64,000 bases of DNA from Catenulispora acidiphila DSM 44928 (GCF_000024025.1 NC_013131.1:6696001-6760000), one strand, 5' to 3'. Counted from the stretch's first letter, positions 16,318-25,844 are shown. Notes: a model not told the origin generated them from the letters alone. Numbers and translations are program-made.

Positions 16318-18240
16318 GTGGACCCCGTGCCGAAGCCACCGTCACCGATCCGGCCCGTGCTGTCGCGCCTGTCGCATCCTGTCGCCACGCTCAAGTCTTC
16401 GCGCCGCGTTCGTGCGCTGCGCCTTTTGGCGTCTGTCAGTCCGGCTCTGGCGTGGACGGTCGGCGCGTTCGTCGTGGCCGAGGCGGTGTTGCCGAACCTG
16501 ACGCTGATCGCGATGGGCCGCGCGACCGGCCGCATCCCGGCCGCCGCCCGCGACGGGCTGAGCTCGGGTGCGGGGCACTCGCTGCTGGTCGCACTGGCCG
16601 TCGCCGGCGTGTGTTACGGCTTTTCGCTGCTGCGCGGTCCGGCGGAGGACGCGCTGTCCTCGGTGGTGCGGGCGCGGATGGTGGTGACGTTGCAGCGCCG
16701 CCTGGTCACGGCGGTCAGCGCGCCGGCGGGCATCGCGCATCTGGAGGACTCCGAGACGCTCGACCGGCTGGCCAACGTGCAGGGCCAGCTGATGAACGCC
16801 GCGCCGGCCGACGCGCCGATGACGATCGCCTCGCAGCTCGGCGGGTGGCTGTCCGGGACGATGGCGTGCGTCGTGCTCTCGACGTTCCGGTGGTGGCTGG
16901 GGCTGGCGATGTTCGCGGCGTGGATCGCGGTGCGGCGCCCCCTCGGGCAGCTGGTGCGGACCCGGGTGAGCAGCTTCCGCGCCGCCGGCGAGCCGCTGCG
17001 CCGCGCCTGGTACCTGTTCGCGCTGGCGACCCGCCCGAACGCGGCGAAGGAGGCGCGGGTCTTCGGCCTCGGCGCCTGGCTGGCCGCCGAACACCGCACG
17101 CACTACGTCAGCGGCCTGACTCCCACCTGGCACGAGATGCGCCGCCAGGGCCGGCGAGTGGCGACGGTCGCGGTCGGGGTCTTCGCGGTGTTCGCCCTCA
17201 GCGCCGGAACGCTCGGCTGGACCGCGTACCACCACGAGATCGGGCTCGGGACGCTGGCGGTGATGCTGACGATGCTGCCCTCGTCGATGACGGTCGGCAC
17301 GGTGTCGATGACCGACTTCCAGCTGGAGATGATGCTCACGGCGGTGCCGGACTTGGACGCGCTCACCGACTCGCTGGTGCCGATGGCTGACGCCGTCGAC
17401 GCGGTCGACGACACCAGCGCCGGGACCAGCGCCGGGACCGTCGATCCGGCGGGGATGCCACGGCGGGACGTCGTCTTCGAGAACGTGGCGTTCCGCTACC
17501 CCGGCGGCGAGTCAGACGTCTTCAGCGACCTGAATCTGACGCTGCGCGCAGGGGAATCGACCGCGTTGGTAGGTGTGAACGGCGCGGGCAAGACCACCCT
17601 GGTCACCCTGCTGGCGCGCCTGCGCGACCCGAGCCGCGGCCGGATCCTCGTCGACGGCCTGCCACTGAACGACCTCCACGTCCGCGACTGGCAGAAGCAG
17701 GTAGCGGTCGTCTACCAGGACTACACGCGCTACCCCCTCACCGCCGAGGAGAACGTCACCCTGAACCTCCTCGGCGGCCCAGTCGACGACGCGGCACTCC
17801 GCCAAGCCGCCGAACGCGCCGGCGCCACAGACCTGATCGACAACCTCCCGAACGGCTGGCGCACCATCCTGTCGCCCCAATACGAAGGCGGCACAGACCT
17901 ATCCGGCGGCCAGTGGCAACGCATCGCCCTAGCCCGCGCCCTCTACGCAATATCCCGCGGCGCAACAGTCCTGATCCTGGACGAGCCCACCGCACAACTC
18001 GACGTCCGCGCCGAAGCAGCCTTCTACGACAGATTCCTCGAGATCACCCAAGGCGTCACCAGCATCGTGATCTCCCACCGCTTCTCCACAGTCCGCCGAG
18101 CAAACCGCATCGCAGTCCTCGACGCCGGCCACATCACCGAACTAGGCAGCCACACCGAACTCCTAGCCCAAGCAGGCACCTACGCGAACCTGTTCACCAC
18201 CCAAGCAGCAGCATTCACCGGCGGACGGAAAAGGGCATGA
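16318..18240 (+). CDS. ABC exporter, fused membrane and ATPase domains (first of pair)
   Basis: 640 residues: a membrane domain of about six helices (1-370) and an ATPase domain (about 385-635) with Walker A GVNGAGKTT (K425), signature LSGGQWQR from L528, and Walker B VLILDEPTAQ. A coupling segment AKEARVFGLGAWLA matches the same place in the exporter at 38839-40740, so the two belong to one subfamily. It starts GTG at 16318, and its TGA overlaps the next gene as ATGA, so the two ABC proteins are translationally coupled and probably form a heterodimer. The 3' third uses noticeably more A-ending codons than the 5' part. Confidence 0.9.
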   Translation: MDPVPKPPSPIRPVLSRLSHPVATLKSSRRVRALRLLASVSPALAWTVGAFVVAEAVLPNLTLIAMGRATGRIPAAARDGLSSGAGHSLLVALAVAGVCYGFSLLRGPAEDALSSVVRARMVVTLQRRLVTAVSAPAGIAHLEDSETLDRLANVQGQLMNAAPADAPMTIASQLGGWLSGTMACVVLSTFRWWLGLAMFAAWIAVRRPLGQLVRTRVSSFRAAGEPLRRAWYLFALATRPNAAKEARVFGLGAWLAAEHRTHYVSGLTPTWHEMRRQGRRVATVAVGVFAVFALSAGTLGWTAYHHEIGLGTLAVMLTMLPSSMTVGTVSMTDFQLEMMLTAVPDLDALTDSLVPMADAVDAVDDTSAGTSAGTVDPAGMPRRDVVFENVAFRYPGGESDVFSDLNLTLRAGESTALVGVNGAGKTTLVTLLARLRDPSRGRILVDGLPLNDLHVRDWQKQVAVVYQDYTRYPLTAEENVTLNLLGGPVDDAALRQAAERAGATDLIDNLPNGWRTILSPQYEGGTDLSGGQWQRIALARALYAISRGATVLILDEPTAQLDVRAEAAFYDRFLEITQGVTSIVISHRFSTVRRANRIAVLDAGHITELGSHTELLAQAGTYANLFTTQAAAFTGGRKRA

Positions 18241-20564
18241 GCAACACGATCCCGACCCCAGCCAACGGCGATGCCGCACACGACGCCGCCACCACAGCGA
18301 GCGCCGCCGCCAACGCTCCGGCCGAAGCCACAACCTCCAGCGCCGCCAACAGTTCCGCGCCGAGCACTACCGCCGGCGCTCCGGTCGAAGCCGCGAACCT
18401 CGCTGCGCCAGCACCCGCAGATACAGCTGCGACAGACACTGCCGCCGACGCTGCCACCCCGAGCGCCGCGAACAGTTCCGCACCGGGTGCCGCCGCCAAC
18501 CGCGCGAGCACCACAACCGGCGCCGCGAACGGGTCCGCGCCGAGCACCACCACCACTTCGAGCGCCGCGAGCGATTCCGCGCCAAGCGCCGCCGCCAGGC
18601 CCGCGAGCACCACTACTTCTAGCGCCACCCCCACCAGCGCCGCGAACAGTTCCGCGCCGAGCATCACTCCTGGCGCTGCGGCCGAAGCCGCACCCGCATC
18701 GGCAGCCGCTCCCGCTCCCGACCCATCGCCCGACTCCCCCGCGCGCACCTTCGAGCCCGCGCGGCGGCGGCTTCGGCGGCGGTTGTTCGGGGTGCTGGTC
18801 GGGGCGGGGTTTCGGGCGGCGCCGGGGATGATGGTTGCGGCGACTGTGATGAGTTTGTTGGGGACGGCGGCGTCGGTCAGTTATCCCGTCGGGTATCGGA
18901 TCATGGTTGATGCTGCGTTGCGGCATGATGCGGGCCGGGTTGTTGTCGGTGTCTGCATTGTCGCTGTGTTGTTCAGTGCGGGGTGGTTGCTGCAGAACTT
19001 GGCTGTGGCGCAGAGCTCGCCGTTGACCGACACCGTGAACGTCTACCATGGCGAGCGCATTGCCATGCTGGTCAACGATATTCCTGGCCTGCATCACTAT
19101 GAGGACCCTGAAGTGCTGCGTGAGGTGGAGCAGCTGCGGGATGGTCGGCGTGGGTTGGCTGCGGCGCCTCGGCAGATCACCGGGATGGTCTCCAATGCGA
19201 TCCGCATCGGGACCATTGCCGTCCTGCTGGCGACCGTCTATCTGCCGGTGCTGCTGGTGCCGCTGGCGGCTGTGGCGCCGGCGATGGCTAATCGGCGGGC
19301 GTCGAAGATTGCCAAGAAGAACGAGACTGAGCTGGCGGATGATCGTCGGCTGCTCGGCGATCTGTTCGTCATCACCACGTCCGCTGATACGGCCAAGGAG
19401 CTGCGTACCTACGGTGTCACCGAGGATCTGGCGGTGCGCCACCACCAGCTCGGTGACGCGGTGCGCAAGTCGGCGGTCGGTGCGGCGTTGCGCGGGGCGG
19501 CGTGGGAGGCCGCGGGGTGGCTGTTCTACGCGGCGTTCTTCATCGCGGCGATCGTCGTCCTGGTGCTGCGCGCGACGCACGGCCAGGTGTCGCCGGGGCA
19601 GATCGTCATGGTCGTCAGCCTGCTGCGACGGGTGCAGACCCAGTTGTCCTCGGCTTCGGACACCGCCGGCAGCCTGGCGAACTCCATCCGCAACGCCAAG
19701 CGCATGCTCTGGCTGCAGGACTACGCGCAGACCCAGATCCCCACCGGAACCCTAGAGGCACCGCGCACCCTCACCGAGGGCATCCGCCTGGACCACACCG
19801 CCTTCGCCTACCCGAACTCCACCAAGCAGGTCCTGCACGACCTCCTCCTGGACCTCCCCGCCGGCTCCACCGTCGCCCTCGTCGGCGAGAACGGCGCGGG
19901 CAAGACCACCCTCGTCAAGCTCCTCACCGGCATGTACGCCCCCAGCGACGGCAGGGTCCTGATCGACGGCACCGACCTCGCCGACCTGGACCTGACCTCC
20001 TGGCGCGGCCGCGTCACCGCGACGTTCCAGGACTTCGTCCGCTTCCAGACCCCCGCCGCCCAAGCCGTCGGCCTCGGCGACCTGCCGCGCATCGACGACG
20101 AAGCCGCGCTGGCCGCAGCCGTCGAGCGCGCCGAGGCCACCCCGGTCGTCGCGAAGCTGCCCGACGGCCTGAACACCCAGCTGGGCCGCTACTTCCCCGG
20201 CGGCCGCGAGCTGTCCGGCGGCCAGTGGCAGCGCATCGCCCTGGCACGCGGCCAGATGCGCGAGCAGCCCCTGCTGACCGTCCTCGACGAGCCGACCGCG
20301 GCACTGGACGCCGTGACCGAAGCGGCAGTCTTCGACCGGCACGTACGCATCGCCGCCGAACGCCGCGAACAAGGCGCGATCACGCTGTTCGTCTCGCACC
20401 GTTTCTCCACGGTCCGCGCAGCGGATCTGATCGTGGTCCTCGAAGGCGGCCGCGTCGTCGAGACCGGCAGCCACGAGGACCTCATGGCTGCCGACGGGCA
20501 CTACGCGCAGCTGTACACGTTGCAGGCGCGCGCATATCTCGACGAGGCGGACGGCACCAAGTAG
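18237..20564 (+). CDS. ABC exporter with long low-complexity N-terminus (second of pair)
   Basis: 775 residues. The first ~165 are almost only Ala, Ser, Thr, Pro and Asn with repeats of the form AANSSAPS; such a cytoplasmic tail is unusual for ABC exporters. Then come a six-helix membrane domain and an ATPase domain with Walker A GENGAGKTT (K556), ELSGGQWQR, and LLTVLDEPTA. The ATG overlaps the previous stop by four bases. Residues AKELRTYGVTEDLAVRHHQL correspond to the coupling region of its partner. The stop lies 10 bases from the convergent MDR gene. Substrate unknown; drug or peptide export is likely. Confidence 0.88.
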   Translation: MSNTIPTPANGDAAHDAATTASAAANAPAEATTSSAANSSAPSTTAGAPVEAANLAAPAPADTAATDTAADAATPSAANSSAPGAAANRASTTTGAANGSAPSTTTTSSAASDSAPSAAARPASTTTSSATPTSAANSSAPSITPGAAAEAAPASAAAPAPDPSPDSPARTFEPARRRLRRRLFGVLVGAGFRAAPGMMVAATVMSLLGTAASVSYPVGYRIMVDAALRHDAGRVVVGVCIVAVLFSAGWLLQNLAVAQSSPLTDTVNVYHGERIAMLVNDIPGLHHYEDPEVLREVEQLRDGRRGLAAAPRQITGMVSNAIRIGTIAVLLATVYLPVLLVPLAAVAPAMANRRASKIAKKNETELADDRRLLGDLFVITTSADTAKELRTYGVTEDLAVRHHQLGDAVRKSAVGAALRGAAWEAAGWLFYAAFFIAAIVVLVLRATHGQVSPGQIVMVVSLLRRVQTQLSSASDTAGSLANSIRNAKRMLWLQDYAQTQIPTGTLEAPRTLTEGIRLDHTAFAYPNSTKQVLHDLLLDLPAGSTVALVGENGAGKTTLVKLLTGMYAPSDGRVLIDGTDLADLDLTSWRGRVTATFQDFVRFQTPAAQAVGLGDLPRIDDEAALAAAVERAEATPVVAKLPDGLNTQLGRYFPGGRELSGGQWQRIALARGQMREQPLLTVLDEPTAALDAVTEAAVFDRHVRIAAERREQGAITLFVSHRFSTVRAADLIVVLEGGRVVETGSHEDLMAADGHYAQLYTLQARAYLDEADGTK

Positions 20565-20574
20565 CGGCGCAGCA

Positions 20575-21600
20575 CTACATACCAACAACCACGACCCGCT
20601 TGCCCAACGTGTGCTCCCGCAAGAAATCGGCACACGCCTGCGGACCCTCCTCCAAGCTGTACCGCCGAGCGATCGTCGCACGCAGTTCGCCCCGCGCCCC
20701 GGCCTCTCCGACCTCCCTCATGGAAGCCAGTTCCCCGTCCATGTCGAGGATGAAGCGCACCTCGACATCGTCACGCCCGATCATCTCCGCCGTGGTGATC
20801 GGGAACGTGATCGTCACGAGTCTGCCACCGGCACGCAGCGCCGCCGCGACTCCCGCCAAACGATCCCCCGGCAGCACGACGTTGATCGCCACGTCCACAT
20901 CCCCGACCGGATAGTCAGCCTGCTGATACCCGATGACCTCCTTCGCACCGAGCCCGCGAACCACCTCGGCGTCCGCATCCGTCGCCGTGGCGATCACATG
21001 CGCCCCCGCAGCCGCGAGCAACGGAAGCACAGCCGTACCCACGCCGCCGGTCGCCCCGACTACCAAGACCCGCTCCCCCGCCCGGACGTCCGCCGCCCGA
21101 ACCGTCGCCAGCGCAGCCTGGCCGGCGGTAGCCAACGCAGCCGCATCAGGGGCAGCCAAGCCCGCAGGACGGTGCGCGATAAGCGGCGTGTCCGCCTCGA
21201 CGACGGCGTACTGAGCCATCGCGCCGGTACCCACCGACGGACGCGTCCCAGCCATCGCACGCAGCACCCGGGGAACCGCCGTCCCGAACACCTCGTCTCC
21301 GACCGCGTAAGCGCTGACGCCCTCACCGATCTCGGTCACTGTCCCGGCGAAGTCGACGCCGGGAATGTAAGGGAACTGCGCCTCCACCACCCCGCGGAAC
21401 TCCCCGCCGGGCAGCCGCACGTCGGCCGGGTTGACGGAGGCGGCGGCGATCCGCACCCGCATCTGTCCGAGCCCGGGACGCGGGACGGGCACCTCGGCGA
21501 CCGCGTACCGCTCCGGCGGGCCGTAGTCGGCGGCGACGACGGCCTTCATCGATTCCTGCCGGCTTTCCACTGTCTGGTTCACAACCACTCCCTGGTCCAC
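20575..21600 (-). CDS. MDR-family NADP-dependent oxidoreductase (quinone oxidoreductase-like)
   Basis: Up to 341 residues of the zinc-independent medium-chain dehydrogenase type: a GroES-like domain (MKAVVAADYGPPERY, AAASVNPADVR, PYIPGVDFAGTV) and a Rossmann domain with VLVVGATGGVGTAVLPLLAAAGAHVIATA. No structural-zinc Cys cluster is present. GTG at 21600 has GGAGG close upstream; the family-like start MKAVV is the ATG at 21549. It is divergent from the TetR gene at 21694, with two identical palindromes between them, so it is very likely the TetR target. The substrate is probably an electrophilic carbonyl or quinone (family knowledge). Confidence 0.88.
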   Translation of the reverse strand: MDQGVVVNQTVESRQESMKAVVAADYGPPERYAVAEVPVPRPGLGQMRVRIAAASVNPADVRLPGGEFRGVVEAQFPYIPGVDFAGTVTEIGEGVSAYAVGDEVFGTAVPRVLRAMAGTRPSVGTGAMAQYAVVEADTPLIAHRPAGLAAPDAAALATAGQAALATVRAADVRAGERVLVVGATGGVGTAVLPLLAAAGAHVIATATDADAEVVRGLGAKEVIGYQQADYPVGDVDVAINVVLPGDRLAGVAAALRAGGRLVTITFPITTAEMIGRDDVEVRFILDMDGELASMREVGEAGARGELRATIARRYSLEEGPQACADFLREHTLGKRVVVVGM

Positions 21601-21617
21601 AACCCCTCCAAAAAACG

Positions 21618-21674
21618 GACCGGGCGGTCAGCTTCCGCCCGCCAGGAGGCTAGCGATAAGCGGACCGGGCGGTC
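21618..21674. promoter_or_regulatory. Twin operators GACCGGGCGGTC for the TetR at 21694
   Basis: Two identical copies (21618-21629 and 21663-21674) of the 5-2-5 inverted repeat GACCG-GG-CGGTC, lying in a longer direct repeat CGGACCGGGCGGTCA and spaced 45 bp. The right copy overlaps a minus-strand -35-like TTGACC. They sit between the divergent MDR and TetR genes. Confidence 0.7.
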
Positions 21675-21693
21675 AACTTGTTAGGCTGCGGCG

Positions 21694-22362
21694 GTGACCA
21701 TCCCCGCGACGAACTCCGCGACGAACTCCGCGACGAATCCCCCGACGAACCCCCCGCCGAACGCCGCGACACCGGCCCGCCCGCTGCGCGCCGACGCCGC
21801 GCGCAACCGCGCGCTGCTGCTCGCGGCGGCCGCCGACGAGTTCGCCGAGCACGGGATGGAGGCCTCGGTCGCGGACATCGCGCGCCGAGCGGGCGTCGGC
21901 AAGGGGACGGTGTTCCGACACTTCCCGACCAAAGACGACCTGATCGCCGCCATCGTCCTGGACCGTGTCGAGGACCTGCGCACGATCGGCGAACGCCTGC
22001 TCACCGCAGAGGATCCGGGCGCGGCGCTGCTGGAGTTCCTCATCGCCGCCGGCCATCAGCGGCAGCAGCGGGACCTGTCGTTCCTGGTGACCGCCGGGGA
22101 GCTGAAACCCGAAGCACAGCAAGCCCAAGCAGCGCTGTTCGGCACCATCGAGGATCTGGTCACCCGGGCCCGGGAGCACGGCGCGGTCCGTGCCGACGTC
22201 ACCGGTACCGACGTCTTCCTGCTGATGTGCGCGCCGAACTACGTCAGCGGCTACGTCCCGAACGCCGACCCGGACCTGTGGCGCCGCTACCTGGCGATCA
22301 TCTTCGACGGGCTGCGGCCCGAAGGCGCGCACGCATTGCCGCAGCCCGCTCCGACGCTCTGA
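21694..22362 (+). CDS. TetR-family transcriptional repressor
   Basis: 222 residues starting GTG. The first 28 residues are an Asn/Pro/Thr tail encoded by a 12-bp tandem repeat. The HTH follows: NRALLLAAAADEFAEHG, then SVADIARRAGVGKGTVFRHFPTKDDLIAA. The C-terminal domain is the SCO4008-like/TetR_C type (DVFLLMCAPNYVSGYVPNADPDLWRRYLAI). It is divergent from the MDR oxidoreductase and flanked by twin palindromes, so it is expected to repress itself and that enzyme until a reactive ligand binds. Confidence 0.88.
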   Translation: MTIPATNSATNSATNPPTNPPPNAATPARPLRADAARNRALLLAAAADEFAEHGMEASVADIARRAGVGKGTVFRHFPTKDDLIAAIVLDRVEDLRTIGERLLTAEDPGAALLEFLIAAGHQRQQRDLSFLVTAGELKPEAQQAQAALFGTIEDLVTRAREHGAVRADVTGTDVFLLMCAPNYVSGYVPNADPDLWRRYLAIIFDGLRPEGAHALPQPAPTL

Positions 22363-22396
22363 ACTGAACTACTTTCTGGTCACCGACCCGCCCGAA

Positions 22397-23230
22397 TCAC
22401 ACCGCCACCGGCGCCTTGATCGCCGGATGCGGGTCGTATCCGAGCACTGCGATGTCCTCGTAGCTGTAGTCGAACAGCGAATCCGCCGGCTTGAGCTCCA
22501 ACGTCGGGAACAGCCGCGCCTCGCGCGTGAGCAGCAGCCGCGCCTGCTCGACGTGGTTGTCGTAAATGTGGATGTCGCCGCCGGTCCAGACCAGGTCGCC
22601 GACGGCCAGACCGGTCTGCGCGGCGATCATGTGGGTGAGCAGTGCGTAGGAGGCGATGTTGAACGGCACGCCCAGGAACATGTCCGCGCTGCGCTGGTAG
22701 AGCTGGCAGGACAATGCGCCGTCGGCCACATAGAACTGGAAGAAGGCGTGGCACGGCGGCAGCGCCATGTTCGTCAGCTCCCCGACGTTCCACGCGGACA
22801 CCACGATCCGCCGCGAGTCCGGGTCCGTGCGCAGCAGCCGCAGCACCTCGGCGATCTGGTCGACGTGCCGGCCGTCCGGCGTCGGCCAGGAGCGCCACTG
22901 CACGCCGTACACCGGCCCGAGGTCCCCCTCCGCGTCGGCCCACTCGTCCCAGATCGACACGCCGTGCTCCTGCAGCCAGCGCACGTTGCCCTCGCCGCGC
23001 AGGAACCACAGCAGCTCATAGGCGACCGACTTGAAGTGGACCTTCTTGGTCGTGATGAGCGGGAATCCGTCCTGCAGGCGGTAGCGCAGCTGATGTCCGA
23101 ACAGCGACCGGGTCCCGACGCCGGTGCGGTCGGCCTTGACCGTGCCGGAGGTCAGGACGCGCTGGAGCAGGTCTTCGTACTGCGTGTCGGGCTTCGTTTC
23201 GGGATGCGTGTCGAGGTGCGTGGCAGGCAT
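22397..23230 (-). CDS. thyA: Thymidylate synthase
   Basis: 277 residues. Converts dUMP to dTMP with methylene-tetrahydrofolate in the cytoplasm. Motifs: [36 protein letters not shown] with nucleophile C160, [20 protein letters not shown] and GDIHIYDNH. The length is normal for bacterial ThyA. No folA follows, so dihydrofolate reductase must be encoded elsewhere. The first 17 residues (Thr/His/Pro-rich) are dispensable-looking. A methyltransferase gene lies upstream on the same strand with a 50-base gap. Confidence 0.97.
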   Translation of the reverse strand: MPATHLDTHPETKPDTQYEDLLQRVLTSGTVKADRTGVGTRSLFGHQLRYRLQDGFPLITTKKVHFKSVAYELLWFLRGEGNVRWLQEHGVSIWDEWADAEGDLGPVYGVQWRSWPTPDGRHVDQIAEVLRLLRTDPDSRRIVVSAWNVGELTNMALPPCHAFFQFYVADGALSCQLYQRSADMFLGVPFNIASYALLTHMIAAQTGLAVGDLVWTGGDIHIYDNHVEQARLLLTREARLFPTLELKPADSLFDYSYEDIAVLGYDPHPAIKAPVAV

Positions 23231-23280
23231 GCGTGCACGCTATCGCGTGCAGCGGCGCGAACCTCGCACGACGCGGACGG

Positions 23281-24147
23281 CTACGAGCGCTGGGCTGCCC
23301 ACGCGGTCCGCACGCTGCGCACCGCCAAGTCGCCGCGCCGCAGCACGGACTCCTCATTCTCCGGATCCAGCAAGCGGTCCATGGCGGCGAGGTCCTCAGG
23401 CGACAACTGTTCGGCGAGACGGTTGCGCATGCCGCTCATGACGCGGTGCGCGTAGCGGTTGGCAGCCGGCGGTGCGGGACGCACGTCGATGTCGAAGACC
23501 TGCTCCTCGGCGACCGTGAAGCCGGCGCGCTCCAGATGGCTGGTCCAGTTCGGCCAGGAGTTCCAGCCGTTGCCGTCGGCGATGGCACGGCAGCGCTGTT
23601 CCAGACCGGGATACACGCCCTCGGGCAGGAAGCGCGGCATCGCGTCCATCTCGACGACCACCAGCAGCCCGCCGGGATTCAGCGCCGCGTGGACGTCGGC
23701 GAGGACCCGGTCGGGGTCGGCGACGTGGTGCAGCGAGGAGGCGGCCCAGGCGAGGTCGGCGGTGCCGATCGCGGGCCAGCCGGCGTCGAGATCTGCCTGG
23801 ACGGTGCGCAGGCGTCCGGCGACGCCGCGCGAGGCGGCGGCGCTCTGGAGGCGGTCGAGCATGGTCGGCGACTGGTCGATCGCGATCACCTCGGCAGCCT
23901 CGAAGCGGCGGGCCAGCGCGAACGTGCCGCTTCCGGTGCCCGCACCGATGTCGACGATCGTGTGGGGCGCGGTTTTGGTGTGGCTGCGGGCCCACGCGGT
24001 CAGCTCGTCGAGGTAGGCGCCGACCACCTCGGCGTCGAGGTCGAGGACGTCGGCCATGGACGTGTCGGAGGCGTGGTCGGCAGCGCTGGCATGGTCGGCA
24101 TCGTGGCTGTGGTGGGCACCGGCGGCGGCATGGTGGGCGTGATCCAT
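23281..24147 (-). CDS. Class I SAM-dependent methyltransferase with His-rich N-terminus
   Basis: 288 residues. A histidine-rich tail (HAHHAAAGAHHSHDADHA) that could bind metal precedes a Rossmann methyltransferase domain with motif I VDIGAGTGSGTFAL, the acidic residue of motif II in VIAIDQS, and LAWAASSLHHVADPDRVL of motif IV. The C-terminal part (PRFLPEGVYPGLEQRCRAIADGNGWNSWPNW) probably determines the substrate, which is unknown. It is divergent from the XRE-cupin gene, with only 47 bases between the two start codons, so shared control is plausible. Confidence 0.85.
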   Translation of the reverse strand: MDHAHHAAAGAHHSHDADHASAADHASDTSMADVLDLDAEVVGAYLDELTAWARSHTKTAPHTIVDIGAGTGSGTFALARRFEAAEVIAIDQSPTMLDRLQSAAASRGVAGRLRTVQADLDAGWPAIGTADLAWAASSLHHVADPDRVLADVHAALNPGGLLVVVEMDAMPRFLPEGVYPGLEQRCRAIADGNGWNSWPNWTSHLERAGFTVAEEQVFDIDVRPAPPAANRYAHRVMSGMRNRLAEQLSPEDLAAMDRLLDPENEESVLRRGDLAVRSVRTAWAAQRS

Positions 24148-24181
24148 GCGTCCAGCTTAAGCGCGATCTGCGCCTGGGGCA

Positions 24182-24187
24182 TATCAT
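24182..24187 (+). promoter_or_regulatory. -10 hexamer TATCAT of a leaderless promoter
   Basis: TATCAT ends 7 bases before the ATG at 24195, the spacing expected when transcription starts at the start codon. No Shine-Dalgarno is present, which agrees. Confidence 0.5.
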
Positions 24188-24194
24188 CTTGCCC

Positions 24195-24776
24195 ATGACG
24201 CAAGAACCGGACATGGACGCCCTGGTCCGCCGCCGCATCCGCACCCTGCGCCTGGCCCGCGGCTGGACCCTGGACTCCCTGGCGTCGCGCTGCGACCTGA
24301 GCCCGTCCAACCTCAGCCGCATCGAGACCGGCCAGCGCCGCATCGCCCTGGACCAGCTGGTCCCGATCGCGCGCGCCCTGGGCACCACGCTCGACCAGCT
24401 GGTCGAGCCCGGCGACGACACCGGCGTGGTGATCCGCCCCGAGCCGGTCCAGACCCCGGGCATGACCACCTGGCTGCTGTCGAATGAGCGCTCCCCGAAC
24501 GGCGCCACGGTCGCCAAAATGCGCATCACCGCCGAGCGCCCCGCGGGCCCGGAGCACCTGCGCGTCCACCCCGGCCGCGACTGGTTCACGGTCCTGTCCG
24601 GTACCGCCGAACTCCACCTCGGCGATCGCGTCATCCTGGTTCAGGCCGGCAACGCCGCGGAGTTCACCACCATGACGCCGCACCTGATCGCCGCGCACGG
24701 CTCCGCCGTGGAGATCCTGACGATCCTCGACCACGACGGCGAGCGTGCACACCGGCACGATTGCGAGGCGCCGTAA
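24195..24776 (+). CDS. XRE-family regulator with C-terminal cupin sensor
   Basis: 193 residues. HTH of the XRE type at residues 8-62 (IRTLRLARGWTLDSLASRCDLSPSNLSRIETGQRRIALDQL), then a cupin_2 barrel (about 110-185: GPEHLRVHPGRDWFTVLSGTAELHLGDRVILVQAG). Such proteins bind a small ligand in the cupin and control nearby genes. It is divergent from the methyltransferase at 23281. ATG at 24195 is used in preference to the TTG two codons earlier because of the leaderless -10. Confidence 0.9.
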   Translation: MTQEPDMDALVRRRIRTLRLARGWTLDSLASRCDLSPSNLSRIETGQRRIALDQLVPIARALGTTLDQLVEPGDDTGVVIRPEPVQTPGMTTWLLSNERSPNGATVAKMRITAERPAGPEHLRVHPGRDWFTVLSGTAELHLGDRVILVQAGNAAEFTTMTPHLIAAHGSAVEILTILDHDGERAHRHDCEAP

Positions 24777-24895
24777 GGCTTTGGCGCGATCGCGTGTCTG
24801 CCTGACCGTGTCTATGCGATGACTACGCGATCGTGGCGGCGCGACCATGTCAGCCCGATCATCTCAGCGCGACGGCGACCGGCTGCGTTTCCGGC

Positions 24896-25543
24896 TCAGA
24901 ACGTGGCGCCGCCGGTTCCATCGCGATTGACCATGTCGGAGACCGCCGTACCGATCGCGTCGATGGCGTCGCGCACGTCCGGCGCCAGCCCGTCCTCCTC
25001 GGTCAGCCGCGCCAAGCGCCGCCGCGCCGATCGGCCGCGCAGCCCCGGATACAGGTACTCGTCCAGGCCGCAGGCGTGCACGATGCTGCCCAGCGCGCGG
25101 TCGCTGTGCGAGGCGACGTTCTCGATCCGGGTGTGCACATAGGCGCTGCGCTCCATGTCCACGAGGACCAGCCGGGTGCGCATCCGGCCGCCGTCCCCCC
25201 GACGCTCGACCCGGATCACCCCCCGGTCGGCCAGCAGCCCCACGTACTGGTGCAGCACCGCGGGTTCGGTGGGCCGCTCGGCGAACCAGACCTGCAACCG
25301 GGGCGCGGAGCCCTCGGCGTGCAGCGTGGCCAGCGCGCGGTCCACCAGCGGATGGCCGATCGGGCGCGGGTCGGTGACCGTGATCCGGCCGTCGGCCACC
25401 GCCACGCGGCGCGCCAGGCTCAGGTCGAGCGCCTCGGCCCCCCTTAACGCTGTTCCCATGTGCTCGGCGGCTTGCACGCGTCCGTCGCGCGGATTGATCG
25501 CGAGTAGGAGTAGATCGTCCCCGATTGTCACAGGCCCGAGCAT
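24896..25543 (-). CDS. GPP34 (GOLPH3/VPS74-like) family protein
   Basis: 215 residues beginning MLGPVTIGDDLLLLAINPRDG. GPP34 hallmarks are the N-terminal hydrophobic strand, GAEALDLSLARRVAVADGRITVTDP, the central VLHQYVGLLADRGVIRVE, and a helical C-terminus DEYLYPGLRGRSARRRLARL. Eukaryotic members bind phosphoinositides at the Golgi; actinobacteria often carry several copies of unknown role. The ATG at 25543 is preferred to an upstream frame extension. The 350-base gap upstream holds several palindromes. Confidence 0.8.
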   Translation of the reverse strand: MLGPVTIGDDLLLLAINPRDGRVQAAEHMGTALRGAEALDLSLARRVAVADGRITVTDPRPIGHPLVDRALATLHAEGSAPRLQVWFAERPTEPAVLHQYVGLLADRGVIRVERRGDGGRMRTRLVLVDMERSAYVHTRIENVASHSDRALGSIVHACGLDEYLYPGLRGRSARRRLARLTEEDGLAPDVRDAIDAIGTAVSDMVNRDGTGGATF

Positions 25544-25663
25544 AAGGGCGCTTACTCTGCGGGTGAAAGACACCCTCAACTGCGAACCCTTACATCAGAG
25601 CCCGAAGGAACTCCCTCGAACACCTCACACCCGATGCCCTACCCAGCCGAGGCGGGCTCTACC

Positions 25664-25724
25664 CATGAACCGGGCTGTCAGCTGGTTCATCTGAACCTGA
25701 CCTTCGTGTACCGCGACAGTACAC
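25664..25724. promoter_or_regulatory. Cluster of palindromes between GPP34 and ArsR genes
   Basis: The 300-base gap 25544-25844 has no convincing gene. It contains ATGAACC and GGTTCAT as an inverted pair (from about 25664 and at 25684-25690), GGTTCA-TC-TGAACC (25684-25697), and GTGTAC-N7-GTACAC (25706-25724). Together they look like operators about 120-180 bases upstream of the GPP34 start. Confidence 0.4.
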
Positions 25725-25844
25725 AGCGGTCGAACAGGGCCGATGCGGAATCCACGGCACGTGGCCGAAATCGCGGTCGCGGCCATGCTGCCCGCCATCG
25801 CCCGCCATCGCGGGAGACGGGCCGGGCACCTCGCGACCGCGCGA

